NCBI RefSeq assembly: GCF_009720835.1
Contig: NZ_WNKZ01000019.1
Span: forward strand, 1 to 64,000
Source: Pseudoduganella buxea
GTDB taxonomy: Bacteria; Pseudomonadota; Gammaproteobacteria; Burkholderiales; Burkholderiaceae_D
Direction of reading: 5' to 3'
DNA length: 64,000 nucleotides
Below the pieces are notes generated by a model, which worked only from the letters and a program-made list of their open reading frames with translations, was not told the origin of the DNA and made no database searches. Made by a program: the position numbers and the translations under genes. This document shows, in pieces, positions 1 through 7,749 of this stretch (within the stretch, counting starts at the first letter, position 1; every line of letters begins with the position of its first letter).

Positions 1-326
1 CACCGGGGCGGGCGTGCCGCGGCAGCCGGCGCACGGGCCGGCCCGCGCCACCAGCGCGCCACGGCGGGCAGGTTGAACCACAGGTGAACGGTTACCAGCA
101 GCAGCGTGCCGTAGCCGAACAGGTAGTGCCAGTCGAAGACGGGCAACTGCTGGTTGGCGACCCAGAAGATGCCCAGCCCGGCCGTCGTCAGCAGGTAGCC
201 CATCAGCAGGAGGCTGAGCTGGATATTGAGCGCCAGCCGCGAAGGCCGCCAACCGCGCAGCAGGGCCACGCCCAGACCGGCGGCATACAGCAGGAGCGGC
301 AGCAGGACCCAGGCAATCGGCGGCAT
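1..326 (-). CDS. Integral membrane protein, N-terminal part (runs off the window)
   Basis: Reading the minus strand from the ATG at 326 gives an open frame of about 108 codons with no stop before the window edge, so the C-terminus is missing. The protein starts MPPIAWVLLPLLLYAAGLGV and has three hydrophobic helices. The third carries two histidines 14 residues apart (WHYLFGYG then VTVHLWF), the spacing seen in helices that hold heme in b-type cytochromes. That makes a cytochrome-b-like or DUF4405-like protein possible, but two histidines in one fragment are weak evidence. Its promoter should lie in the AT-rich stretch before the next gene, which is transcribed divergently. Confidence 0.6.
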   Translation of the reverse strand, partial: MPPIAWVLLPLLLYAAGLGVALLRGWRPSRLALNIQLSLLLMGYLLTTAGLGIFWVANQQLPVFDWHYLFGYGTLLLVTVHLWFNLPAVARWWRGPARAPAAAARPPR

Positions 327-454
327 GGCGGTTTCTCCGGACCGGTTGGAGCTTCGATTCTACAAGAGGCAACGAGCGCGCAGGCCCGCTTTTGATTGTT
401 TTTTATATATCTTTTTCAGGCATAATCGCCGGCACCCGACAACGAAAGGCACAC

Positions 455-1162
455 ATGACCGAGCCCACCTCCCACCCGGAAAATCCCGCCGAAGCAGCCC
501 TGCTGGCGCACATCGCCGAACAGTCGAAGACCGATCCCCTGGTCGGCGCAAAACTGGGCAGCCGCGAAGTGACGCAGCGCCTGATCGCGGGGCTGAAAAC
601 GGAACGGGGCGTGCACGTCGACTCGATGCTGTGCGTGCTGGGCGCCCTGGCAGGCTATGCATGCCAGGCGGCCGTCCGTGCCCAGGCCGTGGCGCAAGGC
701 TTGCCCGAGGAAGCCCTGTTCACCAAGGTACAAACCGCCGACGGCAAGACGCTGTTCTTCGGCGACCACCTGAACAAGCCGCTGGCCGAAGACCGCTATT
801 CGGTCTGGGGCATCGCGGCGGGCGGGGCCCAGGAAGCGGGCTGCGAGACCTTTCCCGACCTGAATGCGATCTTCCAGCACGTGGCGCAGGACACGGGCAG
901 CGAAGCTTTCGGCGTGCCGCGCGTACCGGAGCAGCACCAGGCGCACGACCTGCCGCTGAACTACCTGCGCATCATCTGGCCGGCCCTTACCCCCCTGTTC
1001 GAGAAGTTCTGCCCGGACCGGACCCAGTGGCCCATCATGCTGGCCCTGTCGGCCCAGGAAGTGATCGTCATGGCCAAGGACGCCATCGACCCGGCCCTGG
1101 CGCTGACGATCGTGATGGAGTCGGCGGTGCCGATGTCGAAGGTGGAGCTTGACGCTTCTTGA
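455..1162 (+). CDS. Hypothetical cytoplasmic protein, 235 aa
   Basis: I do not recognise the family. The ATG at 455 follows AAAGG at 444-448 and was preferred to an in-frame upstream ATG at 392 that lies in AT-rich promoter-like DNA. The product has no signal peptide or membrane helix; it is acidic and mixed alpha/beta in composition, with a conserved-looking central block rich in Gly and Ala (WGIAAGGAQEAG) and a helical C-terminus. The AT-rich run just upstream contains CATAAT at 421-426, a plausible -10 element. It converges on the DUF4865 gene with 10 bp between stop codons. Confidence 0.7.
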   Translation: MTEPTSHPENPAEAALLAHIAEQSKTDPLVGAKLGSREVTQRLIAGLKTERGVHVDSMLCVLGALAGYACQAAVRAQAVAQGLPEEALFTKVQTADGKTLFFGDHLNKPLAEDRYSVWGIAAGGAQEAGCETFPDLNAIFQHVAQDTGSEAFGVPRVPEQHQAHDLPLNYLRIIWPALTPLFEKFCPDRTQWPIMLALSAQEVIVMAKDAIDPALALTIVMESAVPMSKVELDAS

Positions 1163-1172
1163 CCGGACGACG

Positions 1173-1760
1173 TCAGCGCACCTGAACTGCCAGCCCGGCA
1201 AATCCGGCTAGCCCCCCCACCGACAAATGCCCCACCCCATACGCCTGCACGCCACTGGCGGCATCGGGCCGCTCCCGCCACAGGCAGAACCGCACCAGGG
1301 TCCACCCACCCGGCTCGACGCCCACCACGACCGCCAGCGCGCCGGCAGCGAGGGCAACCTGGGCCGCCGCGCCCTCGGCCTCGCGCAGCGCGGCCAGCGC
1401 GGTGTGCTGGGCGATGGGGTGGACGCTGCGCGTGGCGAAGCGGGCGTGGGCGACGTCGGGCGGCACGTGGGCGTGCCACGTCGTCCACGTAGGCACGGCA
1501 GGCCAGCCGAAGGCTTGCGAGACACTGGCGAAGCCCGGGCCGGCGAGGAAATCTTGCATTGCGTCCGCGTGCTGCCACAGGTAGAACGGCGCGTACAGGT
1601 TGTCGGCAGCAGCATCGCCGTTCTTTTCCGCCACCAGGTAGGCCTTGAACAGCAGGCCCGGCAGCCCGTCGGTACGGTGGCCCCGCTCGGCGATGCGGCG
1701 GTGGACGATGCCCATGTCGTAGTCGGCCGGCAGCACGAAGCTGTACTGCATGGCGATCAT
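1173..1760 (-). CDS. DUF4865 family protein
   Basis: The 195-residue product begins MIAMQYSFVLPADYDM, the hallmark start of DUF4865 proteins. It contains the family pattern GLLFKAYL and YAPFYLWQ in the N-terminal half. The start ATG (1760-1758) overlaps the stop of the upstream tautomerase gene in an ATGA, so the two are probably translationally coupled. Family members usually sit beside a tautomerase and a LysR regulator, exactly the arrangement here. The biochemical role is unknown; the YAPFYLW block resembles ferredoxin-like monooxygenase/EthD-type folds, which is only a suggestion. Confidence 0.85.
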   Translation of the reverse strand: MIAMQYSFVLPADYDMGIVHRRIAERGHRTDGLPGLLFKAYLVAEKNGDAAADNLYAPFYLWQHADAMQDFLAGPGFASVSQAFGWPAVPTWTTWHAHVPPDVAHARFATRSVHPIAQHTALAALREAEGAAAQVALAAGALAVVVGVEPGGWTLVRFCLWRERPDAASGVQAYGVGHLSVGGLAGFAGLAVQVR

Positions 1761-2158
1761 GGCTGGCTCCCCGCGAAGCCGGGCAGGCCCTGCCTGCCGG
1801 CGCTGAAGGACCAGTCCTCGGACTGCGAGTGCTGGATGACGATCATCACGTCGTCCGGCCGCAGGCCCGGCGCTTCGCCCAGCAGCGCCACCAGCCGGCG
1901 GTAGAACGCGGCCTTGGTGGCCGTGCTGCGCGGGCGGCCGGCGATGACGTTGATGAAGACATAGTCGGCGCTGCGCCCTTCGGCCTCGTAATGCGGGTCG
2001 ATGCTCATCTCGTGCGCTTCGTGCTGGTGGATCAGCTGGAAGCGATCCTTCGGTGGCACGTCGAATGCTTCCACCAGCGCGCGGTGCACGCCATCGGAAA
2101 TGGCGCGCAGGTATTCGGGCGGTTTGCCCTTCTGCAGGGATATGCGGGTCATCGGCAT
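1757..2158 (-). CDS. Tautomerase family protein (4-oxalocrotonate tautomerase-like)
   Basis: A 133-residue protein starting Met-Pro, so removal of Met exposes the N-terminal proline that acts as the general base in the tautomerase superfamily. The length fits the two-beta-alpha-beta Tautomerase_2 group rather than the 62-residue 4-OT subunits. The segment VFINVIAGRPRSTATK matches the turn and helix typical of this group. It is the first gene of a two-gene unit with DUF4865 and is divergent from a LysR gene that probably regulates it. The substrate cannot be told from sequence. Confidence 0.88.
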   Translation of the reverse strand: MPMTRISLQKGKPPEYLRAISDGVHRALVEAFDVPPKDRFQLIHQHEAHEMSIDPHYEAEGRSADYVFINVIAGRPRSTATKAAFYRRLVALLGEAPGLRPDDVMIVIQHSQSEDWSFSAGRQGLPGFAGSQP

Positions 2159-2203
2159 GGTGCGCTCCTGGGAATTGACAAACCCAGTCTACGCGCCTAT
2201 CGT

Positions 2204-2251
2204 CATTCATAAAATCAGGAATATTCAAACTGACCATCCATAAAAACAGGA
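2204..2251. promoter_or_regulatory. Imperfect direct repeat between LysR and tautomerase genes
   Basis: CATTCATAAAATCAGGA at 2204-2220 recurs as CATCCATAAAAACAGGA at 2235-2251, 15 of 17 bases identical and 31 bp apart, about three helical turns. It lies in the 98-bp divergent intergenic region, in AT-rich DNA, where a LysR protein would be expected to bind. The link to the LysR is inference. Confidence 0.45.
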
Positions 2252-2256
2252 CGATC

Positions 2257-3153
2257 ATGAACAGGCTGACGTTCGATCTCGACGTGCTGCGTACCTTTGT
2301 CACGGGCGTGGACCTGGGCAGTTTTGCCCGCGCCGCGGACCGCCTGGGCCGCTCGACCTCTGCCATCAGCGCGCAGCTCAAGAAACTGGAGGACCAGGTC
2401 GGCGCGCCCGTGCTGAAGAAGACGGGCCGGGGCTTGGCGCCCACGGCTGTCGGCGAAGCGCTGCTGGCCTACGCGCGGCGCCTGTTGGAGCTGAACGACG
2501 AGGCGGCGGCGGCCGTGCGGGGTGTCGAGCTGGCCGGCAGCATCCGGCTCGGCATGCAGGAGGATTTCGGCGAACACATCCTGACGGCCGTGCTGGGCCG
2601 CTTCGCGCGCTCGCATCCGCGCGTACGCATCGAGGCGCGGGTGGCGCGCAACGCCCAGCTGATGGAGCTGTTCTCCGCAGGCCAGCTGGACCTGGCGCTG
2701 GCGTGGAATGCCGGTACGGCAATCGCACACGGCACGCCTGCCATCGACGCGCTGCCGATGCAGTGGATCGGCGCGGCCGATATCGGTACTTTCGATGCGG
2801 CAGAACCGCTGCCGCTGGTGATGATGGACGCGCCGTGCATCATGCGCACGGCCGCCATCGCGGCGCTGGACCGTGCCGGAATCGCCTGGCGCATCGCCTT
2901 CACGAGCCCCAGCCTGGGTGGCGTGTGGGCCGCCGTGGCGGCTGGGCTGGGGGTGACGGTGCGCACGGCCATCGGCATGCCGGCCCACCTGCGCCTCTTT
3001 GACACCGCCGCCCTGCCGCCCTTGCCGACGGTGGGACTGAACCTGCACTGCGCCGTGCCCGAACCTGCGCCCGTCACGCAGCGGCTGCATGACATCGTGC
3101 TGCACACCCTGGCGCAGCACGCGCCGGCGGGGCTTATTTCGCCACCACCTTGA
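2257..3153 (+). CDS. LysR family transcriptional regulator
   Basis: 298 residues with an N-terminal winged HTH (FARAADRLGRSTSAISAQLK, residues about 25-45) followed by a periplasmic-binding-protein-like effector domain from about residue 88. It is transcribed away from the tautomerase/DUF4865 pair and is probably its regulator; such a trio recurs in proteobacteria. The gene ends inside the 3' end of the convergent ygiW-like gene, a 20-bp coding overlap on opposite strands. Its likely operator is the direct repeat just upstream. Confidence 0.92.
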   Translation: MNRLTFDLDVLRTFVTGVDLGSFARAADRLGRSTSAISAQLKKLEDQVGAPVLKKTGRGLAPTAVGEALLAYARRLLELNDEAAAAVRGVELAGSIRLGMQEDFGEHILTAVLGRFARSHPRVRIEARVARNAQLMELFSAGQLDLALAWNAGTAIAHGTPAIDALPMQWIGAADIGTFDAAEPLPLVMMDAPCIMRTAAIAALDRAGIAWRIAFTSPSLGGVWAAVAAGLGVTVRTAIGMPAHLRLFDTAALPPLPTVGLNLHCAVPEPAPVTQRLHDIVLHTLAQHAPAGLISPPP

Positions 3154-3550
3154 GCTGGTCCACGTCCAAGGTCGATTCGCCGAAGGTCTCCTTGTCGAAT
3201 TCGCCCACCAGTTCCACCACCGTGTTGTGGTCGACCGTGGCGCCCTGCGGGAACAGCTTCGCGGAAATCTCCACCGTCATCTTGCCGCTCTGGTCGGCGA
3301 ACTCGTATTCGTCGCCGCCCTTGTGGCTGACCAGCTTGCCCTTGAGCTTGACGTACTGGTCGTCCTTGCCCTTGTCCAGCAGCTCCTTGGCGCTCATCAG
3401 CTGCACGTTCGACGGACCTGTGTAGCCGGCCGGCGCGGTCGCGGTGGCCGGCTTCGCGCTCGGCCCCGTGTAGCCGCCCGTCTGGGCATAGGCGAAGGCC
3501 GAAGCGGCGACCAGGGTGGCGATGGCGGAGAGTTTCAGGGTACGTTTCAT
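3134..3550 (-). CDS. ygiW: YgiW/YdeI-type BOF-domain periplasmic stress protein
   Basis: 138 residues: Sec signal peptide (MKRTLKLSAIATLVAASAFAYA), a short linker with a twice-repeated GGYTGPS/AGYTGPS motif, then a BOF (bacterial OB-fold) domain containing VKLKGKLVSHKGGDEYEFAD and a hydrophobic-strand C-terminus ending in VDQLKVVAK. BOF proteins are periplasmic and in enterobacteria ygiW lies beside qseBC and is induced through QseB. Here a QseB/PmrA-type box sits 62 bp upstream and a QseBC-like pair lies 1 kb away, in accord with that relation. Start chosen for the signal peptide. Confidence 0.88.
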   Translation of the reverse strand: MKRTLKLSAIATLVAASAFAYAQTGGYTGPSAKPATATAPAGYTGPSNVQLMSAKELLDKGKDDQYVKLKGKLVSHKGGDEYEFADQSGKMTVEISAKLFPQGATVDHNTVVELVGEFDKETFGESTLDVDQLKVVAK

Positions 3551-3611
3551 GGTCGTTCCTTTTTCAGGTAAGCCCGCCGTGGCGGGGACAGGGGCATTAC
3601 ACCGAGCGGAC

Positions 3612-3628
3612 ATTAACCGCATCTTAAG
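3612..3628 (-). promoter_or_regulatory. QseB/PmrA-type box upstream of ygiW
   Basis: On the plus strand ATTAAC-CGCAT-CTTAAG; read towards ygiW it is CTTAAG-N5-GTTAAT, the direct-repeat half-site pattern bound by PmrA/QseB-class OmpR regulators. A second copy with 14 of 17 identical bases lies upstream of the response regulator gene at 6300. It could also influence the divergent HD gene. Confidence 0.6.
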
Positions 3629-3679
3629 GACACAACCGCTTCGCTATAATCGGCCTGAACCCAATTCGCGAAAGCCCCG

Positions 3680-4240
3680 ATGACTCCTCGTTTCACCGAA
3701 GCGCTGGCGCTGGCCGCCAGGGCCCATGAAGGCCAGGCCCGCAAGGGCACGGCGATTCCGTATATCGTCCACCCGGTCGGCGTGGCCGCGCTGGTGGCCC
3801 GGCATGGCGGCGACGAGGACCAGCAGATCGCCGCGCTGCTGCACGACGTGCTGGAAGACGGCGGCCCTGGCTTCGAGCCGGCGATCGCCCGCTTCGGCGC
3901 GCGCGTGCTGCGCATCGTTCGCGGCTGCACGGATGGCGTGCCCGACGCGGGCGGCGCCAAGCCGGCCTGGCAGGAGCGCAAGAGCGCCTATCTCGCCCAC
4001 CTGGCCGAAGCCGACGAGGAAACCCTGCTCGTCAGCGGCTGCGACAAGTTGTACAACGCCCGCGCCATCGTCGACGATCTGGAGGCCGTCGGCCCGGCCG
4101 TGTTCGACCGCTTCACCGCCGGCAAGGCAGGTACCTTGTGGTACTACGGGTGCCTGAGCGACATCTTCGCCCGGCGCGGCGTGCCCGTGGCGGATGCCTT
4201 GACGCGCACCGTCAACGAAATGGCCCGGCTGGCCGCCTGA
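3680..4240 (+). CDS. Small HD-domain hydrolase, MESH1/SpoT-like
   Basis: 186 residues made almost only of an HD domain. The metal-binding set matches the RelA/SpoT hydrolase fold: H31 in IPYIVHP, H55-D56 in LLHDVLED, and D122 in CDKLYNA. The stand-alone size and the pattern resemble small alarmone hydrolases that degrade (p)ppGpp, or, in the animal homologue, NADPH. Residues downstream of D122 (FTAGKAGTLWYYGC) also fit that group. Substrate is not proven. It is monocistronic, divergent from ygiW and convergent on the sensor kinase gene. Confidence 0.8.
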   Translation: MTPRFTEALALAARAHEGQARKGTAIPYIVHPVGVAALVARHGGDEDQQIAALLHDVLEDGGPGFEPAIARFGARVLRIVRGCTDGVPDAGGAKPAWQERKSAYLAHLAEADEETLLVSGCDKLYNARAIVDDLEAVGPAVFDRFTAGKAGTLWYYGCLSDIFARRGVPVADALTRTVNEMARLAA

Positions 4241-4256
4241 AGGTCAGGCCGGAGAG

Positions 4257-5600
4257 TCAGGCCTCGAAGTCCAGCGTGACGCCCAGGCCCCGGTCGTCCA
4301 GGCCCGTGCCGAATGCCAGCGCGATGCCATGCAGGTCGGCGATGCGCTTGACGATGGACAGCCCCAGGCCGCTGCCGCCCTGCCCCTGCCCCAGCACGCG
4401 GAAGAACCGCTCCGTCAGCCGCCGGCGGCTGGCATCGTCCACGCCGACACCGTCATCGCGCACGGCGATGCGCACGCCGCCCGCATGGGCGATGGCATCG
4501 ATCTCGACGCGGCTGCCGGCCGGGCAATAGCGCAGGGCGTTGTCGACCAGGTTGCGCAGCACGATCTCCAGCATGTGCGGGTCGCCCTGCACCGTCTCCA
4601 CGTCGCAGCGCGTGGTCAGCGTGATGTGGCGCTGGGCGGCGACTTGCGCGTGCGTCGCCACCACTTGCGCCAGCAGCGGCGCCAGCGCCACCGGCTCGCG
4701 CACCAGCTGCTCGCGCGCCAGCGGGTCCAGCCGGGCCAGGGTCAGCAGGCTGTCGACCAGCGCCGTGCTGCGGGCGATATCGTGGCGCAGCTTCAGGAAG
4801 GGCGCAGCCAGGTCGGGATGCTGGCGCTGCAGCAGTTGCACATGCATCTGCAGTGCGGCCAGCGGCGTGCGCAGCTCGTGCGCGGCGTCGGCCGTGAAGC
4901 GGCGTTCGGCCTGCAATGCCGAGTCGAGGCGGGCCAGCACGCCGTTCAGGGCACACACGATGGGCAGCAGCTCGCGCGGCTGGCCGCTGGTGGGCACCTG
5001 GGCCAGGTCGCCCGGCGTCTTGGCCGCGATGGCGGCGGCCGTCTCGCGCAAGGGCTTGAGCACGCGGCCCGTCAGCAACCAGCACACCAGCGCCAGCAGC
5101 ACGAGGAAGGCCGTCACGGGCAGCCAGAGGTGCTCGGCCAGCTCTTCCAGGATATCGAAGCGCTTGTCGTGCCGTTGCCCCACCTGCACTTCGAAGCTGC
5201 GCGCCTCGTCGCGCACGACGAACACGCGCCACCGGTCCCCGTCCACGTTCGGGTCGGCAAAGCCGTCGTCGTCGTCGAAGCCGGTGACAAAAGGCGTCGC
5301 CGGCGCGCCGGCGGTGCGCTGGATGACGCGCCCGTTGGCCACGACCTGGTACTGCATGTCGACCTTGTGCTCTTCGCTGGTGCCCCGTTGCGGGGGCAGG
5401 CCCCGTTCGGCCCAGTCGGTGGTGGCGGCCATCAGCATATAGCCCGATTCCTCCAGGGCGTCGTCGAACACTTCCTTCGTTTCCTGCCAGGCGATGACGG
5501 TGACGATGCCCAGGCTGGCCAGCCACAGCACGGTGCTGGCGCCGATGATGGCCAGCAGCAGGCGCCGCCGCAGCGACCACGGTGCAGACTCAGTCTTCAT
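4257..5600 (-). CDS. Sensor histidine kinase, QseC/PmrB-like
   Basis: 447 residues: TM1 about 14-36, a periplasmic sensor of about 115 residues, TM2 about 155-178 (TAFLVLLALVCWLLTG), HAMP, HisKA with phospho-accepting H241 in AHELRTPL, then an HATPase with N box (NLVDNALRY), G1 (DDGVGVD) and G2 (GSGLGLSIVKR). Its start overlaps the 3' end of the response regulator gene by 11 bp, so they form one operon. The acidic periplasmic loop (DDDDGFADPNVDGD) could bind cations, as in PmrB; that is a guess. Nearby ygiW and two boxes support a QseBC-like identity. Confidence 0.93.
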   Translation of the reverse strand: MKTESAPWSLRRRLLLAIIGASTVLWLASLGIVTVIAWQETKEVFDDALEESGYMLMAATTDWAERGLPPQRGTSEEHKVDMQYQVVANGRVIQRTAGAPATPFVTGFDDDDGFADPNVDGDRWRVFVVRDEARSFEVQVGQRHDKRFDILEELAEHLWLPVTAFLVLLALVCWLLTGRVLKPLRETAAAIAAKTPGDLAQVPTSGQPRELLPIVCALNGVLARLDSALQAERRFTADAAHELRTPLAALQMHVQLLQRQHPDLAAPFLKLRHDIARSTALVDSLLTLARLDPLAREQLVREPVALAPLLAQVVATHAQVAAQRHITLTTRCDVETVQGDPHMLEIVLRNLVDNALRYCPAGSRVEIDAIAHAGGVRIAVRDDGVGVDDASRRRLTERFFRVLGQGQGGSGLGLSIVKRIADLHGIALAFGTGLDDRGLGVTLDFEA

Positions 5601-6255
5601 GGTTCTTCAAGCGGTAGCCGAGTCCGCGCACGGTAACGATGCTGTCGCTGCCCAGCTTCTTGCGCAGGTTGTGGATGTACACTTCGATGGCATTGCTCTC
5701 CACCTCGTCGCCCCAGCCGTACAGGGTTTCCTCGATCTGGGCGCGGGTGACGATGCTGTTCCGGCGCAGCAGCAGCGCATACAGCACATGGTATTCGCGG
5801 GCAGTGAGGGCCACCGGCTGGCCGGCCAGGGTGGCCTGCCGCGTCTCGATATTCAAGGCGATGTCGCCGTGGCTCAAGTCGTTGCTGACCTGATCGGCGC
5901 CACGCCGCGCGGCCGCGCGGATGCGGGCAGACATCTCTTCCAGCTCGAAGGGCTTGACGAGGTAATCGTCGGCGCCCAGGTCGAGGCCTTCGACCCGGTC
6001 GGCCAGGGCGTTGAACGCCGTGATCAGGATGACGGGCACGCGGTTGCCGGCCGCGCGCAGCGAAGCGAGCAAGGCATCGCCGGAAAGGCCCGGCAGGCCG
6101 CGGTCGAGCAGCACGCAGTCATAGCGGTGCGTCATCAGCGCCGTCTGCGCCGAGTCGCCCCGCTGGACCCAGTCCACCGCGTGCTGGTCCATCTTCAGCC
6201 AGGCCTGGATGGTCTCGCCCAGCGAGGTATCGTCTTCCACCAAAAGAATGCGCAT
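5590..6255 (-). CDS. OmpR-family response regulator, QseB/TctD-like
   Basis: 221 residues: receiver domain with acidic pair in LLVEDD, phospho-acceptor D51 (LLDRGLPG) and the KPF lysine, followed by a winged-helix output domain (SIVTVRGLGYRLK at the C-terminus). The ATG at 6255 was chosen because MRILLVEDD is the standard start of these proteins; an upstream in-frame ATG would add a basic non-homologous tail. A box matching that upstream of ygiW sits 45 bp before this start, suggesting autoregulation. The cognate kinase is the next gene. Confidence 0.93.
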   Translation of the reverse strand: MRILLVEDDTSLGETIQAWLKMDQHAVDWVQRGDSAQTALMTHRYDCVLLDRGLPGLSGDALLASLRAAGNRVPVILITAFNALADRVEGLDLGADDYLVKPFELEEMSARIRAAARRGADQVSNDLSHGDIALNIETRQATLAGQPVALTAREYHVLYALLLRRNSIVTRAQIEETLYGWGDEVESNAIEVYIHNLRKKLGSDSIVTVRGLGYRLKNHED

Positions 6256-6299
6256 TGCGGCTCCACGTTCACGGATGCCGGCGACTGTGCACCGGCGAC

Positions 6300-6316
6300 A
6301 TGAACCCAATCTTAAG
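6300..6316 (-). promoter_or_regulatory. QseB/PmrA-type box upstream of the response regulator
   Basis: ATGAAC-CCAAT-CTTAAG on the plus strand, that is CTTAAG-N5-GTTCAT towards the gene. It matches the box at 3612-3628 in 14 of 17 positions and in orientation to its gene, with one departure from the TTAA core in the distal half-site. Confidence 0.5.
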
Positions 6317-6319
6317 CCA

Positions 6320-7462
6320 TCAATTCGCGCGCATCACCTGCAGCTTGACCTTTTTTCCCTGGCGGTAGGTGAACAGGGTCAGCGCGGCGTCGCGCAGGTC
6401 GCCCTTCGGGTCGAAGGCGATGGTGCCGGTAATGCCTTCGTACTTCACCTTGGCCAGCGCCGGCAGGTATTTCGCGGGGTCGCTCGATCCGGCCTGCTGC
6501 ATGGCCGTGGCGAACACCATCACCGAATCGTAGGCATAGGGCGCATAGGTTTCCACGTCCAGCTTGAAGCGCTTCTGGTAGCGCTGCGTGAAGGCGGCGT
6601 AGTTCGCTTCCTGCGGGCCGCTGACGCCACCGGCCACGACGCACACCACCTTGTCGTCGCCCAGCGCTTCGCCGGCCAGCAGCGGCAGCCGCTCGGAGCA
6701 GATGCCGTCGCCGGAGACGAGCTTCGCGTGCAGGCCGAGGGCCTTCATCTGCTTGAGCATCGGGCCGGCCACGGCGTCCATGCCGCCATAGAAGATCACG
6801 TCCGGATTGCGGCCGCGGATCTGCGTCAGGATGGCGTTGAAGTCGGTCGCCTTGTCGTTGGTGAACTGGCGGCTGACGATGGCCGCGCCGCCGGCCGCCT
6901 TGACGCCCTTGACGAATTCGTCCGCCAGGCCCTGGCCGAAGGCGGTGCGGTCGTCGATGACGGCGATGTTCTTTGCCTTCATCGTGGCGACGGTATAGGT
7001 GGCCAGCGTGCGGCCGATCAGGTTGTCGTTGGCGACGACGCGAAACGCCGTCCTGAAGCCCTGGGCCGTGTATTGCGGCGTGGTGGCGGCCGGCGAAATC
7101 TGCGGAATGCCGGCGCTGGAATAGATTTTCGACGCCGGCACGGTGGTGCCGGAATTGAGGTGGCCGACCACGCCGGCTACCTTGGCATCGACCAGCTTCT
7201 GTGCGACCGCCGTGCCGGTTTTCGGATCGCTGGCGTCGTCCTCCGGGGCCAGCACCCATTTGACCTTCCTGCCGCCGATGGCGACGCCCTTCGCGTTCAA
7301 GTCATCGATGGCCATGCGGGCGCCGTTTTCGATATCCTTGCCCTGGTGGGCGCCAGGGCCGGACAGGGGCGAGGCGGTGCCGATCTTGACGACGGTCTGG
7401 GCCAGTGCGGGCGCGGCGGCCAGGAAGAGCACGGCCGGGACGACCAGGGAACGACGATGCAT
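6320..7462 (-). CDS. Branched-chain amino acid ABC transporter substrate-binding protein (LivK-like)
   Basis: 380 residues: signal peptide ending in PALAQT, then a type I periplasmic-binding fold (VKIGTASPLSGPGAHQGKDI, the canonical first strand and loop of LivK/LivJ). The ATG at 7462 gives the signal peptide directly; an upstream in-frame ATG adds 29 residues without homology. No permease or ATPase genes adjoin it, so it is an orphan binding protein that must share a transporter encoded elsewhere, or act as a sensor. It ends 64 bp before the response regulator gene begins, with the putative box between them. Confidence 0.92.
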   Translation of the reverse strand: MHRRSLVVPAVLFLAAAPALAQTVVKIGTASPLSGPGAHQGKDIENGARMAIDDLNAKGVAIGGRKVKWVLAPEDDASDPKTGTAVAQKLVDAKVAGVVGHLNSGTTVPASKIYSSAGIPQISPAATTPQYTAQGFRTAFRVVANDNLIGRTLATYTVATMKAKNIAVIDDRTAFGQGLADEFVKGVKAAGGAAIVSRQFTNDKATDFNAILTQIRGRNPDVIFYGGMDAVAGPMLKQMKALGLHAKLVSGDGICSERLPLLAGEALGDDKVVCVVAGGVSGPQEANYAAFTQRYQKRFKLDVETYAPYAYDSVMVFATAMQQAGSSDPAKYLPALAKVKYEGITGTIAFDPKGDLRDAALTLFTYRQGKKVKLQVMRAN

Positions 7463-7509
7463 CGAATTTCCTTCATGGGACAGCGGTGGAAAAGCGGGGA
7501 CGCATAAGC

Positions 7510-7535
7510 AAAACGCCACCGTCGGGTGGCGTTTT
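7510..7535 (-). terminator. Intrinsic terminator
   Basis: AAAACGCCACC-GTCG-GGTGGCGTTTT, a 10-bp stem flanked by A and T runs. It separates the 25-codon membrane peptide gene from the livK-like gene, so it most likely ends the former. The same stem sequence is reused at several other terminators in the window. Confidence 0.85.
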
Positions 7536-7555
7536 CGCTTGCGCCTCACGGCGTA

Positions 7556-7633
7556 TCAGTTGAAGAACAGATACAGCAGCACCAGTACGATGCCGGGGAC
7601 GCCCAGAATCCACGCCAGAAAATATTTACCCAT
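7556..7633 (-). CDS. Small single-helix membrane peptide, 25 aa
   Basis: Minus-strand ATG at 7633 opens a 25-codon frame that starts MGKYFLAWILGVPGIVLVLL and ends YLFFN. AGGAGAG lies 5 bases upstream and a strong terminator starts 21 bp after the stop, so all signals of a real one-gene transcript are present. The peptide is one transmembrane helix with a central GVPG kink. I recall very similar tiny ORFs in other betaproteobacteria but cannot name a family. It was too short for usual ORF cut-offs. Confidence 0.72.
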   Translation of the reverse strand: MGKYFLAWILGVPGIVLVLLYLFFN

Positions 7634-7749
7634 GATTGCTCTCCTGAGGTTCTTGATTCGCTATGTAATCATTCGATATGTAATCACTACGCCTCAATAA
7701 TGCCCCACGGGACCGGCACCGTCCGTTCGTTACTGCACAGTAGTCAAGT

